Counted from the stretch's first letter, positions 1 through 9,196 are shown. The stretch: DNA of 64,000 bases from Paracoccus jeotgali (GCF_002865605.1 NZ_CP025583.1:2274501-2338500), one strand, 5' to 3'. Made by a program: numbers and translations. Notes: generated from the letters alone by a model not told the origin.

Positions 1-114
1 CGGATCGGGGAACGCTGTCGGCAACGCAATCGTAACGCCTCTGCCAAGAAATTGGCGGGGGCGTTTCCCAACCACCGTCCGGTCCGGGCGGCGAAGGCAG
101 AGACAGGTAGAGAC

Positions 115-585
115 ATGGAAAAGATTCCGATGACCCGCGCGGGCTATGACCAGCTTGACGCCGAACTGCGCGATTTGCGGTCGAATGAGCGGCCGGCGAT
201 CATCGCCGCGATTTCCGAGGCGCGCGAGCATGGCGATCTGTCCGAGAACGCCGAATATCACTCGGCCCGCGAAAAGCAGAGCTTCATCGAGGGCCGCATC
301 AAGGAGCTTGAGCAGGTTCTGTCGCGGGCCGAGGTGATCGACCCGGCCAAGCTGTCGGGCGGCATCAAGTTCGGCGCCACCGTGGTCCTGCTGGACGAGG
401 ATACGGAAGAGGAAAAGACCTATCAGATCGTGGGCGAGCACGAGGCGAGCCTGGAAAAGGGGCTGCTGAACCTGCGCTCGCCGCTGGCGCGGTCGCTGAT
501 CGGCAAGGAAGATGGCGACGTGGTCGAGGTGCAGACCCCCGGCGGGCTGAAGACCTTCGAGATCCTGTCGGTCCGGTTCGAGTGA
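115..585 (+). CDS. greA: Transcription elongation factor GreA
   Basis: GreA binds RNA polymerase through the secondary channel and stimulates cleavage of backtracked nascent RNA, so stalled complexes restart. The 156-residue product has the family layout: an N-terminal coiled coil (about residues 1-75) carrying the conserved [15 protein letters not shown] block at 41-55, then a C-terminal FKBP-like domain (about 80-156) ending in the typical VQTPGG...FEILSV stretch. The frame is open upstream to base 52, but the family N-terminus is MEKIPMT, so ATG 115 is chosen. The stop overlaps the next gene's start, suggesting co-transcription. Length is normal for GreA. Confidence 0.96.
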   Translation: MEKIPMTRAGYDQLDAELRDLRSNERPAIIAAISEAREHGDLSENAEYHSAREKQSFIEGRIKELEQVLSRAEVIDPAKLSGGIKFGATVVLLDEDTEEEKTYQIVGEHEASLEKGLLNLRSPLARSLIGKEDGDVVEVQTPGGLKTFEILSVRFE

Positions 586-1571
586 TGCGTCCACGCGGCC
601 GCGGCATGTGGGATTCGCAGGGCCGCTTCGGGCTGGACATGACCCGGCCCGGCGGTCGCGCGGTCTTGGTCGGCGCGGTGCTGACCCTGCTGTGGCTGCT
701 GGCGCTGCTGCTGTTTCCGTCTGGCAGCGGGGGCTGGGGCTGGGTGGCGGGGGCCAGCGCGCTGGTGCCGCCGGTGCTGATCTGGATCGCGGTCGGGCTG
801 ATCCGCAGCATCGACGCCTTGCGGGCCGAGGCCGAAAGCCTGCGCGCGCTGCTGGACCAGCACCCTGACAGGCCGGATTCCTTGGGCGTCGATGCGCCAC
901 GCCCCGCGCCCCGCGCGCCTGCCGCGCAGGCGGCTTACGCGCCGGCCGCTCAGGTCGTCCGCAGCACCCCTACCAGTGCACCCCGCGCCGCCGCCCCACG
1001 CGCCATCGCGCCGCAGACCGCGGTCCCTGCGCCCCAGCCGGTGCCGGGCGATCCGCGGCAGACGAGCCTCGGTTTCGACGCGCCGTCAGCCGTGGAACTG
1101 CCGCCCGAGATCGTGATCCAGGCGCTGAACTTTCCCGACGGACCCGAGGACCATTCCGCCATCGCCGCCCTGCGCGAGGCGCTGCGCGACCCCGACCATG
1201 CGCGGCTGATCCGCAGCGCGCAGGATGTCGTCACCCTGCTGGCCGATCGCGGGATCATCACCGACGAACTGCCCGCCGGCCCCACCGACGCCTCGGCCTG
1301 GCGGCGCTTTGCCGATGGGCAGCGCGGGCAGGCGGTCAGCGCTATGGGCGCGATCACCGATCCGGCAGTGATCGAGGCCGCCACCCTCGCCATGCGCGGC
1401 GATGACGTGTTCCGCGACGCGGTCCACCATTTCCTGCGCCTGTTCGACCGGGGTGCGACGGCGCTGATCCCGCGCCTGAGCGATGAAGAGATCGTCTGGC
1501 TGGCCGAAACCCGCTCGGCCCGCGCCTTCATGTTACTAGCCCGCGCCGCCGGTCTGTTCGGCGCGACCTGA
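585..1571 (+). CDS. Two-TM membrane protein with Pro/Ala-rich linker, unknown function
   Basis: I do not recognise a named family. The 328-residue product has two predicted membrane segments (about 26-44 and 51-73), then a short helical stretch rich in Arg, Glu and Leu that could be coiled coil (74-95). A Pro/Ala-rich linker follows (about 100-165), then a globular, probably cytoplasmic C-terminal domain (180-328). ATG 585 shares its A with the greA stop; a GTG at 582 would add one residue. The overlap implies coupling to greA, but nothing in the sequence connects the function to transcription. The layout resembles conserved hypothetical proteins I associate with Rhodobacterales, which is a recollection and not a test. 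Confidence 0.8.
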   Translation: MRPRGRGMWDSQGRFGLDMTRPGGRAVLVGAVLTLLWLLALLLFPSGSGGWGWVAGASALVPPVLIWIAVGLIRSIDALRAEAESLRALLDQHPDRPDSLGVDAPRPAPRAPAAQAAYAPAAQVVRSTPTSAPRAAAPRAIAPQTAVPAPQPVPGDPRQTSLGFDAPSAVELPPEIVIQALNFPDGPEDHSAIAALREALRDPDHARLIRSAQDVVTLLADRGIITDELPAGPTDASAWRRFADGQRGQAVSAMGAITDPAVIEAATLAMRGDDVFRDAVHHFLRLFDRGATALIPRLSDEEIVWLAETRSARAFMLLARAAGLFGAT

Positions 1572-1824
1572 GCCGAGCGGCGGCTCCGGCCCGGCGAGAT
1601 CAATCACTGCCCCTGCCGTTGTTGGTTGCCTTCGGCTCCAGTCCAGAATGCCAAAGGCGTCGTCGATGATGCTCCGCCGATTGCCTCCGGCTAAAAGCTT
1701 ATGAGCCGCTGACGCCCTCGCCGTCGTCGCCGATTCGTCGCTGCCTGCGCCCACCCTCTCTGCCTTTGCTTGCGCCCGCCAACGCCTCGGCTTAGTTGGA
1801 GAATTGCCTTGCTCGCGGACTGCC
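1572..1824. other. Longest non-coding gap in the window; no gene recognised
   Basis: These 253 bases separate the membrane protein from azlC. No open frame here looks like a protein, and I find no tRNA-like cloverleaf or strong terminator. The sequence is less codon-structured than its neighbours, with scattered pyrimidine-rich runs around 1740-1790. It must contain the azlCD promoter, but I cannot place convincing -35/-10 boxes. Confidence 0.5.
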
Positions 1825-2607
1825 ATGACCCACACCTCCGACCCGAAAACCCGCCGCAGCGCCGCGCTGGCCGCCAGCCGCGCCCGCGCCCTGGCCCGCA
1901 GCCCGATGCAAAGCGTGTGGCACGGCATGGTCCAGTCCCTGCCCTTCCTGCTGGTGATGGTCCCCTTCGGACTGCTGTTCGGCGTGGTCGCGGATGCGGC
2001 GGGGTATGATCTGGCGCAGATCACCGGCTTCACCGTCCTCGTCCTTGCCGGGGCGTCGCAGTTCACCGCGATCCAGCTTCTCAGCGACAACGCGCCGATC
2101 TGGCTGGTGCTGCTGTCCTCGCTGGCGGTCAATCTGCGGATGGCGATGTATTCGGCCTCGCTGGTGCCGTGGCTGGGCGGGGCGTCGCAGCCGGCGCGCA
2201 TGGCGGTAGCCTATGCGCTGGTCGATCAGACCTTTGCGCTGTCGGTCGATTATTTCCAGAACACGCCGCAACTGCGGATGGCGCAGCGGCTGGGATATTT
2301 CACCGGCACCGCCATCCTGATCTGCGGGTCGTGGATGCTGTTTTCGCTGCTGGGCGCCACGCTGGGACGCGCCATTCCCGACACGATCCCGCTGGATTTC
2401 GCCGTGCCGATCACCTTTCTGGCCATGATCGCGCCGGCGCTGCGCAGCCTGCCCCATGCAGCGGCGGCCGGGGTGGCCGTGGTGATGTCGTTGCTGCTGG
2501 TCGGGCTGCCCGCGGGCGTCGGGCCGATGATCGCGGCGCTGCTGGCGATGCTGACCGGCGCGGCGGTCGAACTGCGGTTGAACCGCCAGCGAGGGGCTGC
2601 GGCATGA
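1825..2607 (+). CDS. azlC: AzlC family branched-chain amino-acid exporter, large subunit
   Basis: AzlC and the small partner AzlD form an inner-membrane pair that exports branched-chain amino acids. The 260-residue product starts with a short basic cytoplasmic tail, followed by the family pattern of a first membrane block with MVPFGLLFGVVADAAG (near residue 40) and GASQFTAIQLL (near residue 75). Several further hydrophobic segments follow. ATG 1825 is preferred to a TTG at 1804, which only adds seven atypical residues. The last four bases (ATGA) contain the azlD start, the usual coupled arrangement for this pair. Confidence 0.93.
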   Translation: MTHTSDPKTRRSAALAASRARALARSPMQSVWHGMVQSLPFLLVMVPFGLLFGVVADAAGYDLAQITGFTVLVLAGASQFTAIQLLSDNAPIWLVLLSSLAVNLRMAMYSASLVPWLGGASQPARMAVAYALVDQTFALSVDYFQNTPQLRMAQRLGYFTGTAILICGSWMLFSLLGATLGRAIPDTIPLDFAVPITFLAMIAPALRSLPHAAAAGVAVVMSLLLVGLPAGVGPMIAALLAMLTGAAVELRLNRQRGAAA

Positions 2608-2930
2608 CCCAGAGCAGCGTCACAATCTGGACCACGATCCTGCTGCTGGGGCTGGGCACCTTCCTGATCCGCTACAGCTTTCTGGGCGCCATCGGCAACC
2701 GCCGGATGCCAGCGTGGTTTCTGCGGATGCTGCGCTATACGGCGGTGGCGGTGCTGCCGGCGCTGGCCGCGCCGCTGGCCATGTGGCCCGACGCGACCGG
2801 CGGGCAGTTCGACCCGGCGCGGATGGCGGCGGGGATCGCGACCGTGGGCGCGGGGGCCGCGACCCGCAATACGCTGGCCGCCATCCTTGCGGGGGCGGCC
2901 ACGCTGATCATCGGGCTTTACCTGTCATAG
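2604..2930 (+). CDS. azlD: AzlD family branched-chain amino-acid exporter, small subunit
   Basis: Small membrane partner of AzlC. It has 108 residues and about four hydrophobic segments, with the family signatures LGTFLIRYSFL near residue 18 and LRYTAVAVLPALAAPL near the middle, and ends in a hydrophobic helix. The ATG overlaps the azlC stop by 4 bp. Its 3' end overlaps the convergent lipoprotein gene by 13 bp. Length is typical for AzlD. Confidence 0.92.
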   Translation: MTQSSVTIWTTILLLGLGTFLIRYSFLGAIGNRRMPAWFLRMLRYTAVAVLPALAAPLAMWPDATGGQFDPARMAAGIATVGAGAATRNTLAAILAGAATLIIGLYLS

Positions 2931-3553
2931 GTCCGCAGCGACCCGTCCTTCATCCGCAGCAGATCGCCATGCACCAGCCGGGGATCGCCGTCATAGAAGG
3001 TCGAGGTCTGCACCCCCGGCAGGGTCAGGAACCATTCCCGCGTCCGCAGCGGGCTGAACCCGCCCGGCGCCTGCTGGAACCCCGGCACCCGGCGCAGCAC
3101 GCTGGTCGTGGCATTGGCGCAGAACGCCTTGTTCGCCGGGCCCTGCATCTCGGCCGAGCGGATCGCGGCATCGGCGACCTCCAGCGGCACCTGCACGGTG
3201 TCGAGCGTGACATAGTAACGCTCTTTCCCGACATCGCGGGCGTGATAGTCGATATAGACGTTCCGCATCTGCGGCGTGATGCCATAGAGCACGTCGTGAC
3301 GTTCAGGCGCGCGGGGGTGCGAGAAGCTGCCGGCCGGGTCCCAGATCACCTGCTGGCTGCCGTTCAGCAGCAGCGCGGTATGCCCGCCTTCGCCCCGCGG
3401 GATGCCGATGACGGTCAGCAGCGAGATCGACGGCGGCTCGTCCGAGCGATAACGCGCGGCGCGCACGGCATCGTCGCTGGCCCAGATATTGTCGGCACCG
3501 CAGGCCGCCAGAAGCAGCGGCAGTGCCAGCGCGATCAGAATGCGGCGCAGCAT
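2918..3553 (-). CDS. Lipoprotein of unknown function
   Basis: The 211-residue product begins with a basic start, a hydrophobic core and the lipobox LLAAC (lipidation Cys at 18), so it should be anchored in the envelope. The mature part contains a GEGGHTALLLNGSQQVIWDPAG segment and an NKAFCANATTSVL segment. Together they recall cysteine/histidine-type envelope hydrolase folds, but I cannot name a family, so a catalytic role is only a guess. It lies directly downstream of the oxidase subunit IV gene on the same strand (1 bp gap) and converges on azlD with a 13-bp overlap. Confidence 0.82.
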   Translation of the reverse strand: MLRRILIALALPLLLAACGADNIWASDDAVRAARYRSDEPPSISLLTVIGIPRGEGGHTALLLNGSQQVIWDPAGSFSHPRAPERHDVLYGITPQMRNVYIDYHARDVGKERYYVTLDTVQVPLEVADAAIRSAEMQGPANKAFCANATTSVLRRVPGFQQAPGGFSPLRTREWFLTLPGVQTSTFYDGDPRLVHGDLLRMKDGSLRTYDR

Positions 3554-3554
3554 G

Positions 3555-3704
3555 TCAGGCGTTGGTCAGTGCCATGAACACCAGCACCAGCAGCGAGATG
3601 ATGCAGGCCCACATCGCCAGCCGGACAAAGCCGGCAAAGGTTTTCTGGTGTTCGCGGATTTCCATCTCGCCGTGAACGTGGTCGGTCTGGTTGTGTTCGG
3701 CCAT
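3555..3704 (-). CDS. aa3-type cytochrome c oxidase subunit IV
   Basis: A 49-residue single-span protein of the bacterial aa3-oxidase subunit IV family. It has a hydrophilic N-terminus with HVHGEMEIREHQKTFAGF, then one membrane helix (about residues 26-46). In Paracoccus and Rhodobacter oxidases this tiny subunit packs against subunits I and III; its deletion is known to have little effect. ATG 3704 follows an AGGGGC ribosome site; an upstream in-frame start at 3740 would add a non-conserved tail. The large oxidase subunits are not in the window, so the gene sits apart from its complex. Confidence 0.9.
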   Translation of the reverse strand: MAEHNQTDHVHGEMEIREHQKTFAGFVRLAMWACIISLLVLVFMALTNA

Positions 3705-3761
3705 GCGCTGCCCCTGATCGCGGTTGGTTTTGCCGTTCAATACCCGATCATTCGCGCGCTG

Positions 3762-4799
3762 TCACGCCACCGCGCGCCAAAGCGTCGCACCCGTGTCATC
3801 GCTGCCAGCCCGCTCGATCCGGTCGCGGGCCGCGAGCCAGTTCAGATGCGCCACCGCCTCGACCAGCGCCAGCGTCATCTCTCCGGGACCGATGGGGCGC
3901 TTGAACAGCGCCGGAAAGCAGCCGACGGCGGTGTTGGGCGCCTGCGCCAGCAGCGCCTGCACGCGGTCGAGCGCGCCGATGTGGTTCTCGCTCATCTGCG
4001 TCAGGCGCAGCGGCAGGCCGGTGAAGGGCAGCTTGTGGCCCGGCAGCACCAGATGGTCGGGCCGGGCCAACGTGGCAAAGCGGTCGCAGCTGTCCAGCCA
4101 CTCGGCAACCGGATCGGCGCCGGGCTCGGTGGCATAGACGCCGAGATTGGGCGAGATGCCGGGCAACAGCTGGTCGCCGCCGATCACCAGATCATCGTCC
4201 TGCGACCAGAAGGTGGCGTGTTCGGGGGCATGGCCGTCGCCGGTTGCGATCCGCCAGTCGCGCCCGGCCAGACGGATGGTCTGCCCCTCGACCAGTCGGG
4301 TATAGCCCTGCGGGATCGGATGCACGCAATCGGCAAAGTTGAAGGGCCGCTCGGTCGCGCGCTGCGCCAGCAGGTCGGGCGGCATCCCGGCGGCGCGCCA
4401 GAACGCCACCGCCTGCGGGGTCGGCGCGGGTTGTTCGTCCAGCACCAGCATCCGCGCGGTCAGCCAAGCCGTGCGCGTGGTCCATAACTCGGCCCCATGT
4501 TCCATGAACCAGCCGGCCAGCCCGATATGGTCGGGGTGGTGATGGGTGGCGATGACGCGGCGCACCGGCCGGCCATGCAGCGGGCCGTCCAGCAGCATCT
4601 GCCAGATCGCCCGGCTCTTGCCGGTGTCAAAGCCGGTGTCGATGATCGTCCAGCCGTCCGGGTCATCCAGCGCATAGACGTTGACGTGGTCCAGCCGCAT
4701 CGGCAGCGGCAGGCGCATCCACAGCACGCCCGGCGCCACCTCGGTCGCCTGACCCGGCGCCGGCGGCTCGGGCCAAGGGTAACGGATCTGCTCGGTCAT
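3762..4799 (-). CDS. Metallo-beta-lactamase-fold hydrolase
   Basis: The 345-residue product carries the metal-binding signature THHHPDHIGL (H86, H88, D90, H91). Further ligands are visible in GHAPEHATFW, VIGGDQLL and VLPGHKLPF. This is the glyoxalase-II/LACTB2-like branch, which usually hydrolyses thioesters or related substrates, with an extra C-terminal helical region of about 80 residues. It begins directly after the stop of the acyl-CoA dehydrogenase gene on the same strand, so an acyl-thioester substrate in the same pathway is plausible but unproven. Confidence 0.9.
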   Translation of the reverse strand: MTEQIRYPWPEPPAPGQATEVAPGVLWMRLPLPMRLDHVNVYALDDPDGWTIIDTGFDTGKSRAIWQMLLDGPLHGRPVRRVIATHHHPDHIGLAGWFMEHGAELWTTRTAWLTARMLVLDEQPAPTPQAVAFWRAAGMPPDLLAQRATERPFNFADCVHPIPQGYTRLVEGQTIRLAGRDWRIATGDGHAPEHATFWSQDDDLVIGGDQLLPGISPNLGVYATEPGADPVAEWLDSCDRFATLARPDHLVLPGHKLPFTGLPLRLTQMSENHIGALDRVQALLAQAPNTAVGCFPALFKRPIGPGEMTLALVEAVAHLNWLAARDRIERAGSDDTGATLWRAVA

Positions 4800-6488
4800 T
4801 CAGGCGAGACCGAGCGCCGAATCGCTGATCGCCTGCAGATCGTCGAAGCCGGCCTCGACCTCGATCAGCTCGGCGCGGTAGCGGGGCAGGACGCGGTCGA
4901 CATAGATCCAGGCCAGCCGCTTGTCGTCCTCGTTCCCGGCGGCGGCGGCGCGCAGGTGGTGATAAGCCCCCAGCACGCGGGCGAAGGCCGACAGATAGGG
5001 CACTGCGCCGGCGTTGCGGTCGTTCATGCCCCGCTCGACCAGCCGATTCGTCGCCTCGGACAGCGTCTGCGCGGCCTTCCACACCGCCTCGACGCGGGTG
5101 CCGTCCATCTGGCTGTGGGCGCGGGCGTCGTCCATGATCTCGTCCAGCAGGGCTTGGGCGGCGGTGCCGCCATCCATCATCTTGCGTCCGACTAGATCCA
5201 TCGCCTGAATCCCGTTGGTGCCTTCATAGATGGGCGTGATGCGGACGTCGCGCAGATATTGGGCGATGCCGGTTTCCTCGATATAGCCCATGCCGCCATG
5301 GACCTGCACCGCGGTATCGGCGACCCGGCAGCCGACGTCGGTGCCATAGGCCTTGGCGATCGGGGTCAGCAGCGCCGCGCGTGCCGCCCAGTCTCGATCG
5401 CCGGTGGCCCGCGCCATGTCGAGCGCCGTGGCGCAGGACAGGCAGATCGCGCGGGCGGCAAAGATCTCGGCCCGCGAGGTCGCCAGCATCCGGCGCACAT
5501 CGGCGTGGCGGATGATCGGGCCGAACTGCTCGCGCTCGGCGGCATAGGCGGCGGCCTGCTGCAGCGCGGCTTCGCCCACGCCCACGCCCTGCACACCGAC
5601 GGCGAGGCGGGCGTTGTTCATCATCGTGAACATCGCCGCCATGCCGCCATTCTCGTTCCCGATCAGCCAGCCCTTGGCGTTTTCATAGGCCATGACGCAG
5701 GTCGGGCTGCCATGGATGCCCAACTTGTGTTCCAGCGAGACGACCTTGACGCCGTTCGGCTCGGTCGGGTTGCCATCGGCGTCGGGCAGGTATTTCGGCA
5801 CCATGAACAGGCTGATGCCCTTGGTCCCCTGCACCCCGTCGGGCAGGCGGGCCAGCACCGCGTGGCAGGTGTTTTCGGTCACGTCGCTGTCGCCCCAGGT
5901 GATGAAGATCTTCTGCCCGGTGATCGAGAAGCTGCCATCGCCATTCGGCTCTGCCCTGGTCTTCAGCGCGCCGACATCGGACCCCGCGCCCGGCTCGGTC
6001 AGGTTCATGGTCCCGTTCCACGCCCCGCCGATCAGCTTGGGCAGGTATTGCGCCTTCATCTCGTCGCTGGCGTGGTGTTCCAGCGCCTCGATCTGGCCCT
6101 GGGTCAGCAGCGGGTTCAGTTGCAGCGCCAGACAGGCCCCGGCCATCATCTCGCCCACGGCCATGTTCAGCGCCTGCGGCAGCCCGGCGCCGCCATGTTC
6201 GGGATCGGCCGACAGCCCGATCCAGCCGCCCTCGGCAATCGCCTGAAAGCCCCGGTCGAAGCCGGGCGAGGACCGAACGACGCCGTTTTCCAGACGCGCG
6301 GGATGTTCGTCGCCGGCGCGGTTCAGGGGCGCCAGCACCTCGGACGACATGCGCCCGGCCTCGGTCAGGATCGCCTCGACCATGTCGGGCGAGGCTTCGG
6401 CAAAGCGGTCGGTCGCGGCGACTTCGGCAAAGGGCACGACATGGTCCAGAATGAAACGGATCTGCTTGACGGGGGCTCGGTAGGTCAT
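4800..6488 (-). CDS. Acyl-CoA dehydrogenase, long form with C-terminal extension (DmdC-like family)
   Basis: FAD enzyme that introduces a 2,3-double bond into an acyl-CoA. The 562-residue product has the N-terminal helical domain, the middle beta domain (NLTEPGAGSDVGALKT and ITGQKIFITWG) and the C-terminal helical domain with IYEGTNGIQAMDLVGRK, whose Glu is the usual catalytic base. An extra C-terminal domain of about 120 residues follows. Long forms of this kind include methylmercaptopropionyl-CoA dehydrogenase DmdC, but substrate cannot be assigned from sequence. ATG 6488 matches the family start (MTYRAPVKQIRFILDHV). It is the first gene of a two-gene unit with the MBL hydrolase. Confidence 0.94.
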   Translation of the reverse strand: MTYRAPVKQIRFILDHVVPFAEVAATDRFAEASPDMVEAILTEAGRMSSEVLAPLNRAGDEHPARLENGVVRSSPGFDRGFQAIAEGGWIGLSADPEHGGAGLPQALNMAVGEMMAGACLALQLNPLLTQGQIEALEHHASDEMKAQYLPKLIGGAWNGTMNLTEPGAGSDVGALKTRAEPNGDGSFSITGQKIFITWGDSDVTENTCHAVLARLPDGVQGTKGISLFMVPKYLPDADGNPTEPNGVKVVSLEHKLGIHGSPTCVMAYENAKGWLIGNENGGMAAMFTMMNNARLAVGVQGVGVGEAALQQAAAYAAEREQFGPIIRHADVRRMLATSRAEIFAARAICLSCATALDMARATGDRDWAARAALLTPIAKAYGTDVGCRVADTAVQVHGGMGYIEETGIAQYLRDVRITPIYEGTNGIQAMDLVGRKMMDGGTAAQALLDEIMDDARAHSQMDGTRVEAVWKAAQTLSEATNRLVERGMNDRNAGAVPYLSAFARVLGAYHHLRAAAAGNEDDKRLAWIYVDRVLPRYRAELIEVEAGFDDLQAISDSALGLA

Positions 6489-6672
6489 GGTTCTTCCCTG
6501 GCTGTCTTGCCCGATCGGCGCGAGGCATCTATGAAATGGTTGCGTTCCCGCCAGATTAGCCGCACCCGGTGCTGTGGCAATGCGTCGCGACAAAAACCCT
6601 GCGTAACGCCACGTCACCGCTGGCGCGCGCCCTGCCCCGTCCCGGTGCCGCCGGGCCTATCCAGCGTTGGTG

Positions 6673-7635
6673 ATGACCCAGAGCCCCATCGAAACCCGCC
6701 TGCTGTCCCCTGATTCCGAACATATCGCCTATGCCGCGATGATGCTGGCCAAGGGGCGGCTGGTCGGGATGCCGACCGAAACCGTTTACGGCCTTGCCGC
6801 CGATGCCCGCAATCCGCAGGCCGTGGCCGGAATCTACGCCGCCAAGGGGCGGCCGTCCTTCAACCCCCTGATCGTGCACGCCCCGGATCTGGAGGCGGCG
6901 CAGAGGATCGGCCGGTTCTCGCCCGATGCCGAGCGCTTGGCGCAGGCCTTCTGGCCCGGCGCGCTGACGCTGGTGGTGCCGCTGCAGGACGGCGCGGGGA
7001 TCGCCCGGCTGGTGACGGCGGGGCTGGATACCATCGCCATCCGCGTGCCCGCCCATCCGGTCGCGCAGGATCTGCTGCACGCCTTCGGCGGCATGGTGGC
7101 CGCGCCCTCGGCCAATCCGTCGGGGCGGATCAGCCCGACGCGGCCCGCGCATGTCATGGCCGGCTTGGGTGGGCGGCTGTCGGTGGTGCTGGATGCGGGG
7201 GCCTGCCCGGTCGGGGTCGAATCGACCATCATCGGCTGGCAGCAGGGCCGCCCGGTGCTGCTGCGCCCCGGTGGCATCCCGGCCGAGGCGCTGGCCGAGG
7301 CGCTTGGCCAGCCCATCGCCACCGCCCCGCCCGTCACCGACACCGCCCAGCCCCTGGCGCCGGGGATGCTGGCCAGCCACTACGCCCCCCGCGCGCCGCT
7401 GCGGCTGAACGCGATCGAGGCGCAGGGTGATGAAATCCTGATCGGCTTCGGGCAGGTGCGGGGCGAGTTCTCGCTGTCAGAGCGCGGCGATCTGGTGCAG
7501 GCGGCGGCCAACCTGTTCGACGCGCTGCACCGCGCCGACGCGACCGGGCGGCCCATCGCCATCGCCCCGATTCCCGATCACGGCTTGGGTCAGGCGATCA
7601 ACAACCGGCTGGAACGCGCCGCCGCCCCAAGGTGA
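6673..7635 (+). CDS. sua5: L-threonylcarbamoyladenylate synthase, Sua5 type
   Basis: Makes threonylcarbamoyl-AMP from threonine, bicarbonate and ATP, the first step of t6A37 modification of ANN-decoding tRNAs. The 320-residue product has the YrdC/TsaC fold at residues 1-210 (PTETVYGLAADA, KGRPSFNPLIVH, APSANPSGRISPT, VESTII). A linker with LAPGMLASHYAP and a small Sua5 C-terminal domain follow, so it is the two-domain form rather than short TsaC. ATG 6673 is preferred over TTG and GTG just upstream. It is divergent from the acyl-CoA dehydrogenase gene. Confidence 0.95.
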   Translation: MTQSPIETRLLSPDSEHIAYAAMMLAKGRLVGMPTETVYGLAADARNPQAVAGIYAAKGRPSFNPLIVHAPDLEAAQRIGRFSPDAERLAQAFWPGALTLVVPLQDGAGIARLVTAGLDTIAIRVPAHPVAQDLLHAFGGMVAAPSANPSGRISPTRPAHVMAGLGGRLSVVLDAGACPVGVESTIIGWQQGRPVLLRPGGIPAEALAEALGQPIATAPPVTDTAQPLAPGMLASHYAPRAPLRLNAIEAQGDEILIGFGQVRGEFSLSERGDLVQAAANLFDALHRADATGRPIAIAPIPDHGLGQAINNRLERAAAPR

Positions 7636-7683
7636 AAGCGCGGCGGAGCGTTGTTTAGGTTCGCTTGTCCGGCCCCGCGCCGC

Positions 7684-8247
7684 TCAGGCCCGGCCCGCCG
7701 CGCCGGACAGCAGCAGCGGATCGACGCCCAGCGATTGCAGCGCCCGCGTCCACAGCGTGCCGGGATCGCCAAAGGCGTAATCCGCCTGCATCCCCGCCGT
7801 CAGCCAGCCATTGGCGCGGATCTCGTGGTCGAGCTGCCCCGGCCCCCAGCCCGCATAGCCAAGCGCCAGCATGGCCTGCCCCGGCCCCTTGCCCTGCGCC
7901 AACTCCTCGAGGATGTTGCGCGTCGTGGTCAGCGCCAGCCCCGCGCCGACCGGCATGGTGCCGTCATCGGGCGGGCGGTCGGCGCTGTGCAGCACGAACC
8001 CACGCCCCGGCTCGACCGGGCCGCCGCTGCGGATGGGAATGTCGCGGGCCTCGGATTCGGTCTCGATATCCAGCAGTTCCAGAAGCGAGGCAAAGCTGGT
8101 GTCGGTGACCGGGCGGTTCAGCACCAGACCCATCGCGCCCTCGTCGGAATAGGCGCAGACCAGCACCACCGCGCGGCGAAAGCGCGGGTCGCCCATATCG
8201 GGCATGGCGATCAGGATCTTGCCGGTCAGGTCGCTGTCTTGGGTCAT
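7684..8247 (-). CDS. YqgE/AlgH family (UPF0301) protein
   Basis: The 187-residue product matches the YqgE/AlgH family along its length: GKILIAMPDMGDPRFRRAVVLVCAYSDEGAMGLVLNRP at the N-terminus, GGPVEPGRGFVLH in the middle, and ALGYAGWGPGQLDHEIRANGWL near the C-terminus. The family has a known fold but its biochemical role is not settled. The gene stands alone between a convergent sua5 and a divergent DsbD-like gene. Confidence 0.94.
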   Translation of the reverse strand: MTQDSDLTGKILIAMPDMGDPRFRRAVVLVCAYSDEGAMGLVLNRPVTDTSFASLLELLDIETESEARDIPIRSGGPVEPGRGFVLHSADRPPDDGTMPVGAGLALTTTRNILEELAQGKGPGQAMLALGYAGWGPGQLDHEIRANGWLTAGMQADYAFGDPGTLWTRALQSLGVDPLLLSGAAGRA

Positions 8248-8361
8248 CGGGGCCTCCTGTCCTTAAACTTGGCGCTTTGGCGCGCTTCGGCAAGGGTGTC
8301 GGCGCGGGCTCTGGCAAAAAGGTGATTTCCAGCCGCAGGGCGCGGGGGCTAGGCTGACTGC

Positions 8362-9189
8362 ATGAAACACCTGACCCTTCTTGCCTGTCTGGCCCTGCCC
8401 CTCGCCGGTCTGGGGCTGTCGGCCGCCGCCCTGCCCACGATATCGCCCGCCACCGGCGCCGCGCAATCCCGGGCGCCAAAGGCGCTGCCGCAGGGGCTGC
8501 GGTCGGCCCGGCTGCTGCCGGGCTGGACGGACGCGCAGGGGCAGCGGATTTCGGCGCTGGAACTGGTGCTTGCGCCCGGCTGGAAGACCTATTGGCGCAG
8601 CCCCGGCGATGCCGGTCTGCCCCCGCAATTCGACTGGCGGGGCGAGAATATCGGCGCGGTCACGCTGCATTGGCCCGCGCCTGAAATCGTCATCTCGGAC
8701 GGCGTCCGCACGCTGGGCTATCACGACCGGCTGGTGCTGCCGTTTTCGGTGATGCCCGCGCAACAGGGGCAACCGGTTGAACTGGCAGCGCATCTGGAAC
8801 TGGGCCTGTGTGAAAGTGTGTGCGTGCCGGCCAGCCTCGATCTGGCCGCGCCGGCCGCAGGTGACACGCCCGACCCCGCCATTCTTGCGGCGATGAAACT
8901 GGTCCCGCAACAGGGCGCGCATCTGCCCGCCTGCGAGATTGCCGAGATCGAGGACGGCATGACCGTCACCCTGTCGCTGCCCGAAGCCGGCGCCGATCTG
9001 GCCATCGAACACGCGGCGGACGAGTCGATCTGGGTCTCGGCCCCGCAGCTTTCCGCCGACGGGACCGAGGCGAGCGCCGATTTCGTCGCACCCAGCGGCA
9101 AGCCCTTTCCGCTCGACCCCGATGCCGTGGTCATGACCCTGATCGGCGCGCAGGGCGCGGTCGAATATCAGGGCTGCGCGGCGGGCTAG
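8362..9189 (+). CDS. Secreted DsbD-type N-terminal (disulfide-corrector) domain protein
   Basis: The 275-residue product starts with a signal peptide (MKHLTLLACLALPLAGLGL) and continues with a domain like the periplasmic N-terminal module of thiol-disulfide interchange protein DsbD: APGWKTYWRSPGDAGLPPQFDW, then GYHDRLVLPF and the redox-type pair CESVC. Unlike full DsbD it has no membrane core and no thioredoxin-like C-terminal domain, so it cannot pass electrons across the membrane alone. A further Cys near the C-terminus (QGCAAG) may form a structural disulfide. Its partner is not in the window. Confidence 0.88.
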   Translation: MKHLTLLACLALPLAGLGLSAAALPTISPATGAAQSRAPKALPQGLRSARLLPGWTDAQGQRISALELVLAPGWKTYWRSPGDAGLPPQFDWRGENIGAVTLHWPAPEIVISDGVRTLGYHDRLVLPFSVMPAQQGQPVELAAHLELGLCESVCVPASLDLAAPAAGDTPDPAILAAMKLVPQQGAHLPACEIAEIEDGMTVTLSLPEAGADLAIEHAADESIWVSAPQLSADGTEASADFVAPSGKPFPLDPDAVVMTLIGAQGAVEYQGCAAG

Positions 9190-9196
9190 GCCGGGG

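Noticed and set aside
2714..3577. 287-codon forward frame opposite the lipoprotein gene
   Set aside because: Overlaps azlD and the lipoprotein and shows only shadow composition; the minus-strand gene has a proper lipobox signal.
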